DNA of 64,000 bases, taken from Dyadobacter sp. LHD-138 (lineage in GTDB: Bacteria; Bacteroidota; Bacteroidia; Cytophagales; Spirosomataceae). Below, in pieces: positions 17,414 through 26,550 of the stretch; the stretch's first letter is position 1; every line of letters begins with the position of its first letter. The stretch is from contig NZ_JAVFVU010000022.1 in assembly GCF_030929615.1 (NCBI RefSeq), forward strand, positions 1-64,000. Reading direction: 5' to 3'. A model generated the notes under the pieces. That model saw nothing but the letters and a program-made list of their open reading frames with translations, was not told the origin of the DNA and did not search any database. Made by a program: the position numbers and the translations under genes.

Positions 17414-19675
17414 ATGAAAGCTATACTATTACTAGCCCTGACGGCGCTGGCATGCAGCCCTTTGTGTGCTGCAGACGATAATCGGATCGAACTGAGCAGT
17501 CGTTACCTGGAACTGACATTTTCAGGTAAAAGCGGAAGCCTGTCAAAAATGGTTAAATCCGGACAAACTGTTGTGACCAATGAGGACGCGTTTTCTCTTT
17601 GGGAAATTAATCTGCTTGATAGAAAAGAACAAAAGATCAAAATCGAGCCGCATCATCTGAAAAAATTGGAAGCAAAGCGTATCAACAAGAATCAGCTCGA
17701 GCTGATCTGGTCAGGAACGGACCTGCCAAAGCTGGCAGGAATTTTAGTGCGTGCCACGATAAGCCTTGCGCAGAACGACTCCCTGAGTTACTGGTCATTG
17801 AAGGTTTCGGGCCTTGATACGTATGCCATTGAAACGGTAACGTATCCCATTATTGGGGGTATTCAAAATAGCGAAAAATCACTCGCCGCAGTCCCGAACT
17901 GGATGGGGCATTTGTATGAAAACCCGGCCGGAATATTGAAATCGATGAAAAAACCTACGTTTCAATGGATTTACCCCGGACAATTGTCCATGCAGTTTAT
18001 CAGCGTTTACCAACCAGGGGAAAATAGTTTTTATGTCGCCAGTGACGACGCGCATGCGTTCCAGAAAGATTTTAAACTTGGACTCAGTGATCAGTCCGAA
18101 TTAGTTTTTCAGATGATGAATTACCCCGAATTTAAATTCGGGATCGAGACCTATACCATACCATACAAAGCAGTTGTCGGGGGATTTAAGGGCGATTGGT
18201 TCCAGGCGGCAGAGATATACCGAAACTGGGGAACAAAACAGGAATGGGCGAACACCGCCAGACTTAAAAACAATCAGGTACCCGATTGGCTGAAACAAAC
18301 GGGTCTATGGGTATGGAACCGCGGACGGACCGGGGAGGTGTTGGATCCGGCTACTGCGATCCAGGAGAAAATTAAGCTACCGGTCAGTGTACTTTGGCAC
18401 TGGTGGCATGGATCATCTTACGACGACAGTTTCCCTGAATATATTCCGCCACGTGATGGGAAAGACAATTTTATGAAAGATCTTCATAAGGCGCAGTCCA
18501 GGAATATTAATGCCATTGTTTACATGAATCAAATGCAGTGGAGCAAATCAACGAAATCGTGGGAAGCGGAAGGGGCAATAAAAAATGCAGCCAAAAATAG
18601 GGATGGCAGTACTACGGATCATGTTTTTAACATTTTCTCCGGAAAATCACTCACCAACATGTGCCTGGCAGCGAACGCCTGGCGGGACAAATACACGGGG
18701 TTGGCAGACACGGTAATAAATGCCTATGGCGTTAACGGAATTTACATGGATCAGGCATGTCTGAGTCGGATGTGCTTTGATACGAAACACGGCCACCAGA
18801 TCGGGGGTGGCAATTATTGGGCTCAAGGTGCCGGAAAGCTAACCCAGCAGATCAGAGACAGGATAAATACGACCGCCAGAGATCAGATAACCTTGTCTGG
18901 AGAAGGTGTTAGCGAAGCGTGGCTTCCTTATTTGGATGCATTTCTTGCCCTGCAGGTAAGCTTAGAGCGTTACTCCGGAGCCGGCGCCACCATACCGATT
19001 CCGCTCTTCCAGGCCGTATACCATCCTTATGCCGTTATTTACGGGAACTATTCATCATTACTCAAACCGCCGTATGACGAAAAGTGGCCAGCTGAACAGA
19101 AACCTACTGACGCGTTAACCTTACTTGATGCAAAGTATAACCAGCAGTTTCTGATGGAGCAAGGCCGTTCTTTTGCCTGGGGTATGCAACCCATGATATC
19201 AAATTATTTGCCTTCCCTGGATACGGATCGCAAAAAGGAAATGGGCTATTTATATGAATTGGTTAAGATCAGGAATCAAGCGGCCGAATACTTGCTGCAT
19301 GGCAAAATGATGCAAAATATCAGGATGGATATTCCACTGCAAAAAATGTCCATTTCTAAACTTTCAATCTATGCAGGGCAAAAGGAGAAGGTAACCAACT
19401 ATGAAAAATCATATCCGACGGTTTATAGCGGTGTATGGCTATCGGACAAAAAAAACCTGGGCATTGCTTTAACCAATATTGCTGATGCTGATTATAACGC
19501 CGCTATTCGATTAGATTTAAATCAATATGGATTAAAAGGTAAAAGCGGAACTATTTATCGGATTACAGCGCTCGGCAGAAACATGTTAACCAGCTTTACA
19601 AATGGCAAGATTGATCATTCCTTGAAAATTCCAGGCGCGAGCTCGCTCTTCCTTGAAATCGAGCCCAATCCATAG
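17414..19675 (+). CDS. DUF6259-type glycosidase-like protein (secreted)
   Basis: This is a 753-residue protein with signal peptide (cleavage after LCAA). A beta-rich N-terminal half (about 22-270) is followed by a TIM-barrel-like half. The barrel includes VSVLWHWWHGSSYDDSFPEY, INAIVYMNQMQW and NGIYMDQACLSRMCFD, where D446 sits at a beta-strand end as in GH31/GH36-like nucleophiles. SGEGVSEAWLPYLDAF follows. It resembles proteins annotated only as DUF6259. It is 21 nt behind the GH42-like gene and probably works on the same glycan. Activity is inferred from fold and context only. Confidence 0.6.
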   Translation: MKAILLLALTALACSPLCAADDNRIELSSRYLELTFSGKSGSLSKMVKSGQTVVTNEDAFSLWEINLLDRKEQKIKIEPHHLKKLEAKRINKNQLELIWSGTDLPKLAGILVRATISLAQNDSLSYWSLKVSGLDTYAIETVTYPIIGGIQNSEKSLAAVPNWMGHLYENPAGILKSMKKPTFQWIYPGQLSMQFISVYQPGENSFYVASDDAHAFQKDFKLGLSDQSELVFQMMNYPEFKFGIETYTIPYKAVVGGFKGDWFQAAEIYRNWGTKQEWANTARLKNNQVPDWLKQTGLWVWNRGRTGEVLDPATAIQEKIKLPVSVLWHWWHGSSYDDSFPEYIPPRDGKDNFMKDLHKAQSRNINAIVYMNQMQWSKSTKSWEAEGAIKNAAKNRDGSTTDHVFNIFSGKSLTNMCLAANAWRDKYTGLADTVINAYGVNGIYMDQACLSRMCFDTKHGHQIGGGNYWAQGAGKLTQQIRDRINTTARDQITLSGEGVSEAWLPYLDAFLALQVSLERYSGAGATIPIPLFQAVYHPYAVIYGNYSSLLKPPYDEKWPAEQKPTDALTLLDAKYNQQFLMEQGRSFAWGMQPMISNYLPSLDTDRKKEMGYLYELVKIRNQAAEYLLHGKMMQNIRMDIPLQKMSISKLSIYAGQKEKVTNYEKSYPTVYSGVWLSDKKNLGIALTNIADADYNAAIRLDLNQYGLKGKSGTIYRITALGRNMLTSFTNGKIDHSLKIPGASSLFLEIEPNP

Positions 19676-19681
19676 CAGTAT

Positions 19682-19713
19682 GAGCCGGCAAGAGTCATAG
19701 ACATTGCCGGCTC
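19682..19713 (+). terminator. Hairpin terminator between convergent genes
   Basis: GAGCCGGCAA at 19682-19691 and TTGCCGGCTC at 19704-19713 form a perfect 10-bp GC-rich stem with a 12-nt loop, starting seven bases after the stop of the DUF6259 gene. It closes the PUL operon and faces the convergent dehydrogenase gene. Confidence 0.65.
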
Positions 19714-19804
19714 CACATACTTTCAATTGTTGTAAAAAATCAGAATAACGTATATCTATTATCGTTCACAGAGTGACTTGGTGGAGATTTTGGTATTCAA
19801 ACAA

Positions 19805-20581
19805 TCACTGGGTGGTGTAGCCGCCGTCGATAACGACCGCCTGTCCGGTTACACCCCTGGCTTTGTCGCTAGCCAGAAACAGCACATAATCTGCTATTTC
19901 CTGCACCGATAAAAGTCTCTTTTGCGGCACAAGGGGATAAATCACCTGCTCGAGTACATCCTCAATATCAATATGCCTGTTTTTGGCAAGATCCGCCAGC
20001 TGATTCCTTACCAGCGGCGTATCTACATATCCAGGGCAAACGGCATTGGCGGTGATCCCAAATTCAGCGCCCTCCAGGGCTGTGACTTTGGTGAGACCTA
20101 TCACGCCGTGTTTAGCGCTGTTGTAGGCTGCTTTTCCAGAAAATCCCACCAATCCGTTTATAGATGCCATATTGATGATGCGTCCTGATTTTTGCCTCTT
20201 CATCGTCGGGAAAACATGCTTCGTCGCAATAAAAGGAGCGGTCAGCATTACTCTTAGCAGGAGTTCGAATTTTTCTGTTGGGAAATCTTCAATTGGAGCG
20301 ATAAACTGCAATCCGGCGTTATTAATCAGTACGTCAATCTGTCCAAAATCCCGAAGTGTTTGATCGAGCGCATTTTTGATGTCATCTTCAATAGTCACAT
20401 CACACTTCACGCCAGTCACATCAAGCCCCTGCTGTTTCAGAAAACTGGCAGCCTCTGTTACCTTATGCTGGTCCATGTCGCTCAAAATAACCCGCGCACC
20501 GTCTCGTGCAAACGCTTCTCCAAGGGCATAACCGATGCCGCTGGCAGCGCCTGTAATAAAAATCACTTTTTGGAAGGACAT
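19805..20581 (-). CDS. 3-hydroxybutyrate dehydrogenase (SDR family)
   Basis: A 258-residue short-chain dehydrogenase. TGAASGIG is the nucleotide-binding motif, NNAG follows, the catalytic serine lies in NMASINGL and the catalytic pair in YNSAKHG. The stretch GLQFIAPIEDFPTEKF and the substrate loop CPGYVDTPLVRNQL match NAD-dependent D-3-hydroxybutyrate dehydrogenases, which interconvert 3-hydroxybutyrate and acetoacetate in the cytoplasm. It stands alone; other SDR substrates are possible. Confidence 0.82.
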   Translation of the reverse strand: MSFQKVIFITGAASGIGYALGEAFARDGARVILSDMDQHKVTEAASFLKQQGLDVTGVKCDVTIEDDIKNALDQTLRDFGQIDVLINNAGLQFIAPIEDFPTEKFELLLRVMLTAPFIATKHVFPTMKRQKSGRIINMASINGLVGFSGKAAYNSAKHGVIGLTKVTALEGAEFGITANAVCPGYVDTPLVRNQLADLAKNRHIDIEDVLEQVIYPLVPQKRLLSVQEIADYVLFLASDKARGVTGQAVVIDGGYTTQ

Positions 20582-20715
20582 AATCTGGAGACTAATAGTA
20601 TAAAGCTCATCACAATCTTAGGGATTCATTTTAAAACCCGTTACCAAACTATATGGGATAAGGTTTAAGAATTTTCTTCATAGTTCTATTTTAAGAAACA
20701 TAAAGAACTTCGAAA

Positions 20716-21711
20716 TTATTTCACTTTTACTAACTCCACCCGTCTGTTTTTAGCTTTGTTTACCTCGGAATCATTTGCAACCAATGGCCGCTCGGCTCCA
20801 AAACCTTTTGCAGATAACCGGGATTTAACGACACCTTGTTTTACCAAATCAATCAGCACAGCGTTTGCGCGTTCGTCTGACAGTTTTTTGTTGTATGTGG
20901 CATCACCGGTATTGTCGGTATGTCCTTCGATAGCGATTTTTAAAGAAGCCTCTTTCTTGAGAGCTTCACCAATTTGATTCACTACTTCTTTTCCGTCCGT
21001 TGAAATGTTAGATTTATCTACCTCGAAATTGATGTACAGAATCGATTTTCCTTTCTCTGTAAGATCTTTTACAATCTCATCAGCGGTAACCTTTGTTATG
21101 GTTTGCCGGAATCCTTCTTCCTGAAGAATATTTAGTTTTCCGCTGGCATTATTGGCGGAAAATTGAACATAGATATTTCCTTTCTCTTTGGTACGGATAA
21201 CATAAAATTTGATTTGTTCATCTGCATAGCCAATATCTCCTTCGTCTCCTTTATTGGGATCCTGTTTATGGTACCGCTCATATTCTTCCCGTTTAATTTC
21301 ACCATCAAATACTTTTACAGCTCCGACTGACTGTAAATAATCCGCTATGCTTTTTTCAAAATATCGTTGGGAGAACTCCTCACCCTGTTCTGCGCTAACA
21401 TTTATTTTATATAGCTTACCTTCAATAGGACTCATCACGCCATTAACAGGAAAAAAACACACGTCGAAGTTTTTTTGCAATGGTTTATTTTGCGCCTTTA
21501 ATCCTTTTGGTAATGTGAAAAAAGGGAAGTCTCCTAAATCGGCATCCGAATACGGCGTGTTTTCGATGTTAAAACTTCCTGCTGGTTCACTGGCTTCCTC
21601 CTTATTTGAAGTCTGTTCGCTTGAAACTTCTTTGTTTTGGTTTTCTTTAGGAGCCTGATTACATGATAAAATCATCGTTGTTGCAGCCAATAAAAGGATT
21701 CCTTTTTTCAT
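20716..21711 (-). CDS. OmpA-family lipoprotein
   Basis: This 331-residue lipoprotein has the lipobox MILSC near residue 17 and a Glu/Lys-rich linker. The C-terminal OmpA domain (about 215-331) is marked by INFEVDKSNIS, IEGHTDNTGDATYNKKLSDE and KAKNRRVEL, the peptidoglycan-binding signature. The middle domain (about 50-210) is not recognised. It likely links outer membrane and cell wall. Confidence 0.85.
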   Translation of the reverse strand: MKKGILLLAATTMILSCNQAPKENQNKEVSSEQTSNKEEASEPAGSFNIENTPYSDADLGDFPFFTLPKGLKAQNKPLQKNFDVCFFPVNGVMSPIEGKLYKINVSAEQGEEFSQRYFEKSIADYLQSVGAVKVFDGEIKREEYERYHKQDPNKGDEGDIGYADEQIKFYVIRTKEKGNIYVQFSANNASGKLNILQEEGFRQTITKVTADEIVKDLTEKGKSILYINFEVDKSNISTDGKEVVNQIGEALKKEASLKIAIEGHTDNTGDATYNKKLSDERANAVLIDLVKQGVVKSRLSAKGFGAERPLVANDSEVNKAKNRRVELVKVK

Positions 21712-22030
21712 CTTAATTCTTTAAATTTTGGTTTTTAAATTTCATAAAAAATATCTTGCGCAGGCAAGTTACCTCTTGGCTCGCAATAATGCTATTGCTT
21801 AACAGCTCAAAAACGACACACATTTGTATGGATTTTCCGCCGCCTGAGTCTATACTATTTAATGCTAAGGTATTATGATTTGTCGTTTACCCCAGCTAAG
21901 CATGTGGCAATTCAGCTTAATGTCGCATTTGCCCAGTGGAAGAGACGGGTTTGCACCGCTTATGTTAGAAACGGTGTTTTTAACTTGCATCATCAACCAA
22001 CTTATTTGAACCCTTTAATGCTGAAATATC
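21712..22030. other. Intergenic region between divergent genes
   Basis: This 319-bp stretch separates the OmpA gene (minus) and the DHFR-like gene (plus). It must hold both promoters, but no convincing -7 box pair or operator was seen. A 78-codon open frame from 21862 overlaps the next gene and has no family-like sequence, so it is not called. Confidence 0.5.
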
Positions 22031-22648
22031 ATGAGAAAGATCATCGTGAACGAATTCTTATCTTTGGACGGCGTGATACAGGGGCCGGGCGGACCTGATG
22101 AAGACAGGACAAACGGCTTTGACCTCGGTGGCTGGTCCGCGACACAATGGGACGATAGCATGCAGCAGGTGATGGCTGAGCGAATGCAGCAGGACTATGA
22201 CCTGTTACTGGGGCGTTTCACCTATGACCTGTGGGCGCCGTATTGGCCGTCTCAAAAGGGGCCGATTGCAGAAAAATTCAATGGGATCAAAAAGTATGTC
22301 GCTACAAAAACGCTTAAAGAGGGCAGCTGGAAGGACACTATTTTGCTGAACGGCGACACCATTGATCAAGTTAAAGTTTTGAAATCCAGCGATGGAGCCG
22401 ATCTGCAAATGTGGGGAAGCGCCGATTTTATCCAGTCACTGCTCCGATTCGGCCTGATTGATCAGATGAATATCTGGATCTTTCCGGTGATTTTGGGTCA
22501 AGGGAAAAAACTCTTTCGCGAGGGGATAGCTTCAGGAAATTTTAAATTGGTCAAACACGCCGTGTCTACTACGGGGGTACTCATGACCACTTATGAACCC
22601 AACGGCGAAGTACCGATCGGCCACGCCGGGGAAGCATCGGCCAATTAG
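22031..22648 (+). CDS. Dihydrofolate reductase-family protein (RibD C-terminal domain)
   Basis: A 205-residue protein beginning MRKIIVNEFLSLDGVIQGPG, the standard start of the stand-alone RibD-C/DHFR-like family, with LLLGRFTYDLWAPYWP, ADLQMWGSADFIQSLLRFGL and the late motif IFPVILGQGKKLF. Members bind NADPH in the cytoplasm, but most have no assigned substrate. It is a single-gene unit between oppositely oriented genes. Confidence 0.88.
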   Translation: MRKIIVNEFLSLDGVIQGPGGPDEDRTNGFDLGGWSATQWDDSMQQVMAERMQQDYDLLLGRFTYDLWAPYWPSQKGPIAEKFNGIKKYVATKTLKEGSWKDTILLNGDTIDQVKVLKSSDGADLQMWGSADFIQSLLRFGLIDQMNIWIFPVILGQGKKLFREGIASGNFKLVKHAVSTTGVLMTTYEPNGEVPIGHAGEASAN

Positions 22649-22679
22649 CGTTAGCTTGTTCGACCCAACAATATAAATA

Positions 22680-23531
22680 TTACCGGTCAAGGTTATAAAT
22701 TTTTGTCTCCATCTCCACTTTTGGAAACCAAAGGTTGGGGAAATAGTTTTTCAATTCCTCAACCTTTTGGCTCCATTCTTCATAGGCACTTTCCCAAACA
22801 TGCATAATGACAATATGTTTAGGATTGATGGTTTTCATCAGATAGTCAATGTCCGCCTTACCGTTTTTAAGCATATCAAAATATACAAACGCCACGTCGA
22901 CAGGTGATTTCAGATGCGTGTTTTTCTCCATATAATTTTTAAAAGTTTCCATAGAGGCGTCACCGGTATGCAATATGCCAATACCATCCAGTTTTACATA
23001 ATATCCCAAATTGAACATGTATTTTTCTATATCGACACCATCTTGAAAAAATGATAGATGCTTTATGGCCATGGCTTTAACATCAATGCCGTTTATGGTT
23101 TGTGAAATGCTCATGTTTTGTTTGGGCGTCATTTCCACAAATTGTTTTTCCAGTTTAACAAAGCCGAACTCTTCGCCATCTATAAAGACCAGGGATGGTA
23201 GCGAAGTAATCAGCTTCATTTCGGGATGGCGGGTCAGATAGGCTCGAATCAGCTTGGAATCAGCATGATCTCCATGGTAATGTGTTAACAAATAGGTGGC
23301 TACCTGGTCAAAAGGTGGATCTGCATTGACGATTTTTTTTAGGGTCGATTGGCTTGGTGTAGGAAAGGCTCCGTAACCGTTCGTAAATAATGCGTCGATA
23401 AGTACCCTTTTGCTTTTAGTCTGCAACATAAAACCCTCATTGGCAATATAGGTAACGTGCAAATTTTCACTTACGGTTTGTGCAAAGAGATGTTCTGCGA
23501 AAAGTATCAGAATAAGGGCATATTTTATCAT
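22680..23531 (-). CDS. Exported MBL-fold metallo-hydrolase
   Basis: A 283-residue protein with a signal peptide (to about residue 18, LFAQ). The metallo-beta-lactamase motif is LLTHYHGDHADSK, with later metal ligands in ILHTGDAS and IVIMHVWE. VTYIANEGFMLQTKSKRVLI is the typical first strand. It should be a zinc hydrolase in the periplasm; the substrate is unknown. It lies downstream of the damaged regulator and could be read from the same direction. Confidence 0.82.
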   Translation of the reverse strand: MIKYALILILFAEHLFAQTVSENLHVTYIANEGFMLQTKSKRVLIDALFTNGYGAFPTPSQSTLKKIVNADPPFDQVATYLLTHYHGDHADSKLIRAYLTRHPEMKLITSLPSLVFIDGEEFGFVKLEKQFVEMTPKQNMSISQTINGIDVKAMAIKHLSFFQDGVDIEKYMFNLGYYVKLDGIGILHTGDASMETFKNYMEKNTHLKSPVDVAFVYFDMLKNGKADIDYLMKTINPKHIVIMHVWESAYEEWSQKVEELKNYFPNLWFPKVEMETKIYNLDR

Positions 23532-23617
23532 AACGGAGGATTTAATGGGCTTTTGTTTGGTAAGTTGATTATGTTAATTGATTCAGAATTTTAATTGCGC
23601 TTTATTATAGGTTAAAG

Positions 23618-24211
23618 TCACTTTTTAACGACCAAACGGCTGTTGATAATGGTATTGAAGACGTCATCTTTCAAGTTTCGGGCAATGGGTACTTTGACAG
23701 CGCCCAGATCCAGTTCATTCCCCTCAATCGATTTGACAAAGGCAAGATTGACCAGGTAAGAGCGGTGCGTTTGAATAAACAGGTGGGCGGGCAGGTTGTC
23801 CTTAATCTGCCTCAGGGTGTTGTAGGCAATGTTTTTTGAAGTAGCGGTGTGGATCACGACATAGTTTTCCATACTGGCTACGTACACAATATCTTTATGG
23901 AATAGCTTTTTAAATTTGTGTTCGCATTTTACGAAAAGGTAATCGTCTTCATGTTTTTTTTCGGTTGTCATTAAATCGTGGACTTTATTCACTGATTTGA
24001 GAAAACGCGCAAAAGATACCGGTTTTAGCAGGTAGTCTGTCACGTTGAGTTCATAACCCTGCAACGCGTACTGTTCGTAGGCAGATATGATGATCACTTT
24101 CGGGGGATTGACTAATGTCGACAAAAATGCCGTACCGCTCATATCGGGCATTTCGATATCGAGCAGGGGCAGATCGGGGCTTGTTGTTTTGATTTGTTTT
24201 TCCGCCTTCAT
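23618..24211 (-). pseudogene. LytTR response regulator, receiver domain beheaded
   Basis: A 197-residue frame. The LytTR DNA-binding domain is complete (about 90-190: HKDIVYVASMENYVVIHTAT, LFIQTHRSYLVNLAFVKSIE). The receiver keeps the phospho-acceptor loop LLDIEMPDMSG and the lysine in YLLKPVSFARF, but its first third, with the beta-1 strand and acidic pair, is missing. The ATG at 24211 lies inside what was the SYEGGK codons of a neighbouring receptor gene, so the present start arose at a deletion junction near 24180-24200. It may still be translated, but phosphorylation control should be lost. Confidence 0.75.
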
Positions 24212-24581
24212 AGCTGAAGGCTGTCCGCTGTCCGGTAATGGTTATGCCCTGTAATACTTGCAGTTCTTCGTCTAAAACAACGGTAAAGAATCTGGTGTTT
24301 CGCAGACTCGTATCCATTCGGACGATCCGTTTTTTGTAACCGACCAACGAAAATGAAACAATGTAGGGAGTGGATTTCAGATCTTTGATCAGGAAATGAC
24401 CGCTGGTGTTGGTGACTGTTGCGGAAATATAGGCGGAGTCTGCGGGATTTAGCGCCAGTACTGTTCCGCCCATCAGCGGCGTTTTATCGGGAGCCAGGAC
24501 GTTGCCAAAAATCTGTGCCCGGGCCAGCCCCGTCGCAGCGAAATAAAACACGAAAACAAAAAGATATTGATAGCGCCACAT
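24051..24581 (-). pseudogene. Outer-membrane beta-barrel receptor, N-terminal remnant
   Basis: The frame starts with a signal peptide (to about residue 22) and a carboxypeptidase-regulatory-like domain (FGNVLAPDKTPLMGGTVLAL, YIVSFSLVGYKKRIVRMD). It then reaches ITITGQRTAFSYEGGKT, the usual start of the plug-like part of 'outer membrane beta-barrel' receptors. At that point, near 24195, the reading enters the response regulator out of frame and ends at 24051. More than 80% of the receptor and any histidine kinase between the two genes are absent, which fits one deletion. Confidence 0.75.
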
Positions 24582-24699
24582 AGTGTAAGTAGTTTTGTGA
24601 TTTGCAGTCTAAAACTACCCATGGGCTATTTATTCCTCTAATTATCTTGACTGGCGGCTTTGTTTTCTTGACGAAATGTAAATTGTTCAGCGCAGTTGA

Positions 24700-26316
24700 T
24701 TACCGACTTATTTCATCCGGCCAGGGAACCTGCTTCCCATTCTTTTTAAACGAAGGTAACTGCGCATGCCACGTTTTTAATTGTTTAGTAAGTAGTGCCG
24801 CGAGCTCCTTTGTTTTTTCAGGGTTCTGTGATGCCAGATCCTGCATTTCCCCTATATCATTTTTTACATCATACAATTCAAGCTTTCCTTTTCTGTAATC
24901 ATAAATCAATTTCCAGTTACCTTTTCTGAAAGCGGTGGCAAAATGGATTTGAGGGCCTTCGGCACCGATCCATTTATTAGGATGGTGCCACACCAACTCG
25001 CGGTTTTGGTCTTTCCATGACGGATTTTTCAGGATAGGCAGAAAACTCCGGCCATCGGTTTGCTGGATCGTTTCTGGGTTTTTAATATTGGCGATATCGA
25101 GCACGGTTGGGAAGAAATCTTCAATGATGACATATTGGTCCGCAACGGAGTTTGGTTTTGCCACGCCCGGCCAGCGAACAAGCATTGGTTCCCGGATACC
25201 GCCTTCATACACAGACCCTTTCCCGGCTTTAAGCGGCAGGTTATGCGTCCAGGCAGTCCCTCCCCGTTGCGGGGTAAGGCTTAATCCGCCATTGTCGGAC
25301 ATGAGCATGATCACCGTATTTTTCGAAAGATTCTCCTTGTCAAGGTAGTCAAGTACGTCGCCCAGACTTTTATCCATGCCCTCAATCAGGGATGCATATT
25401 TTGCTTCCGTACTATCAAGGCCAGCTTTGAGATATCGTTCCATAAATCGTTCGTCGGCGTCAAGCGGAACGTGCACCGCATAGTGTGCCAGATACAGGAA
25501 GAACGGTTGTCTGTTCTGTACCTGTTTTTCCAGTGCTTTGAGGGCTTCAATGGTCACGGCATCGGTAAGGAAAGTCTTGGTTTGGTAGTATGCTTTCAGG
25601 CCCGGAACGGCATTACGGTTTGGTTTCCCTCCATCAGCATTTCCAAAATTTTTGCTTGCCAGATAACTTGCCGGATGCCCTATTTCACTTCCCGCAATGT
25701 TAATTTTAAAACCAGCATGCAAGGGATCAGAACCGGGTGTTCCCGCAGAGCCAAAATGCGCTTTTCCGGCGTGGATGGTGTAATAACCGTTTTTGGATAA
25801 AACAGTGGCGAGTGAGGTTGCGTGATACGTATGTGCTATACCGGCGACTGGGCTGAACCCATTGATATTCCAATCTACCGGATTAAGTGTTGAGTCGGGA
25901 TAATCAGTATTTTTATTTTTGTCAGGTGAAGTCCAGTGGGTTACCCGATGATGTGCTGCGTTGACACCCGTGAGCAGGCTTACCCGCGAAGGCGTACAAA
26001 CGGGCATGGCATACGCAGAAGTAAATTTTACGCCTTCTCTGGCAAGCCGCTCCATGTTTGGCGTGTGGTAACGTTTATTGAAATTCGTTTTCTTATCCCA
26101 GAAAGGAACGGCAGTGTCCTGCCAACCCATATCATCGACCATGAAAATGACGATATTGGGAGGGGTTTTCGGAGACTGACTATGCGCTAAAATACTGCAA
26201 AAGATACCCGCAAAAAAAATTACTACTGCGCTTATTTTAACAAATCCGGTAAAGAGATTTACACGGTTCCCAAACAAATGTATCGATTGAATCTTAGCTG
26301 ATTTTTTGCCCGTCAT
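24700..26316 (-). CDS. Sulfatase, formylglycine type (S1 family)
   Basis: A 538-residue exported enzyme with a hydrophobic segment at about residues 27-46 as signal/anchor. The metal-binding start is NIVIFMVDDMGWQD, and the active-site motif is VCTPSRVSLLTG with C107 to be converted to formylglycine. LMSDNGGLS and GGIREPMLVRWPG are later conserved motifs. Such enzymes remove sulfate esters from polysaccharides in the periplasm. It is not in one of the SusC/SusD operons, but it could serve sulfated fucans or similar glycans. A maturation enzyme (anSME) is not in the window. Confidence 0.88.
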   Translation of the reverse strand: MTGKKSAKIQSIHLFGNRVNLFTGFVKISAVVIFFAGIFCSILAHSQSPKTPPNIVIFMVDDMGWQDTAVPFWDKKTNFNKRYHTPNMERLAREGVKFTSAYAMPVCTPSRVSLLTGVNAAHHRVTHWTSPDKNKNTDYPDSTLNPVDWNINGFSPVAGIAHTYHATSLATVLSKNGYYTIHAGKAHFGSAGTPGSDPLHAGFKINIAGSEIGHPASYLASKNFGNADGGKPNRNAVPGLKAYYQTKTFLTDAVTIEALKALEKQVQNRQPFFLYLAHYAVHVPLDADERFMERYLKAGLDSTEAKYASLIEGMDKSLGDVLDYLDKENLSKNTVIMLMSDNGGLSLTPQRGGTAWTHNLPLKAGKGSVYEGGIREPMLVRWPGVAKPNSVADQYVIIEDFFPTVLDIANIKNPETIQQTDGRSFLPILKNPSWKDQNRELVWHHPNKWIGAEGPQIHFATAFRKGNWKLIYDYRKGKLELYDVKNDIGEMQDLASQNPEKTKELAALLTKQLKTWHAQLPSFKKNGKQVPWPDEISR

Positions 26317-26550
26317 GCCCGAATCGGATTGATGAAAGTTTATTAATGAATTGTCCCTGCTCCTTTAAGGAAAACATTTTCCTGCAAAATATACTGTTTC
26401 AAACGGAATAGATAATCTGTCCTGGCCAGGAATCTGAATGAAAGGTTGTGTAATATAGTTAATCAAATTAAAAATCTGTTTCGGATTTAGAAATCTGACT
26501 GGCGATAAGGGGTATGTACGAAGAAGAAAGGAGTGGGGTCGTTTTACTGT

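Noticed and set aside
21862..22098. A 78-codon plus-strand frame upstream of the DHFR-like gene
   Set aside because: It runs into the well-supported gene in another frame and has no recognisable features.
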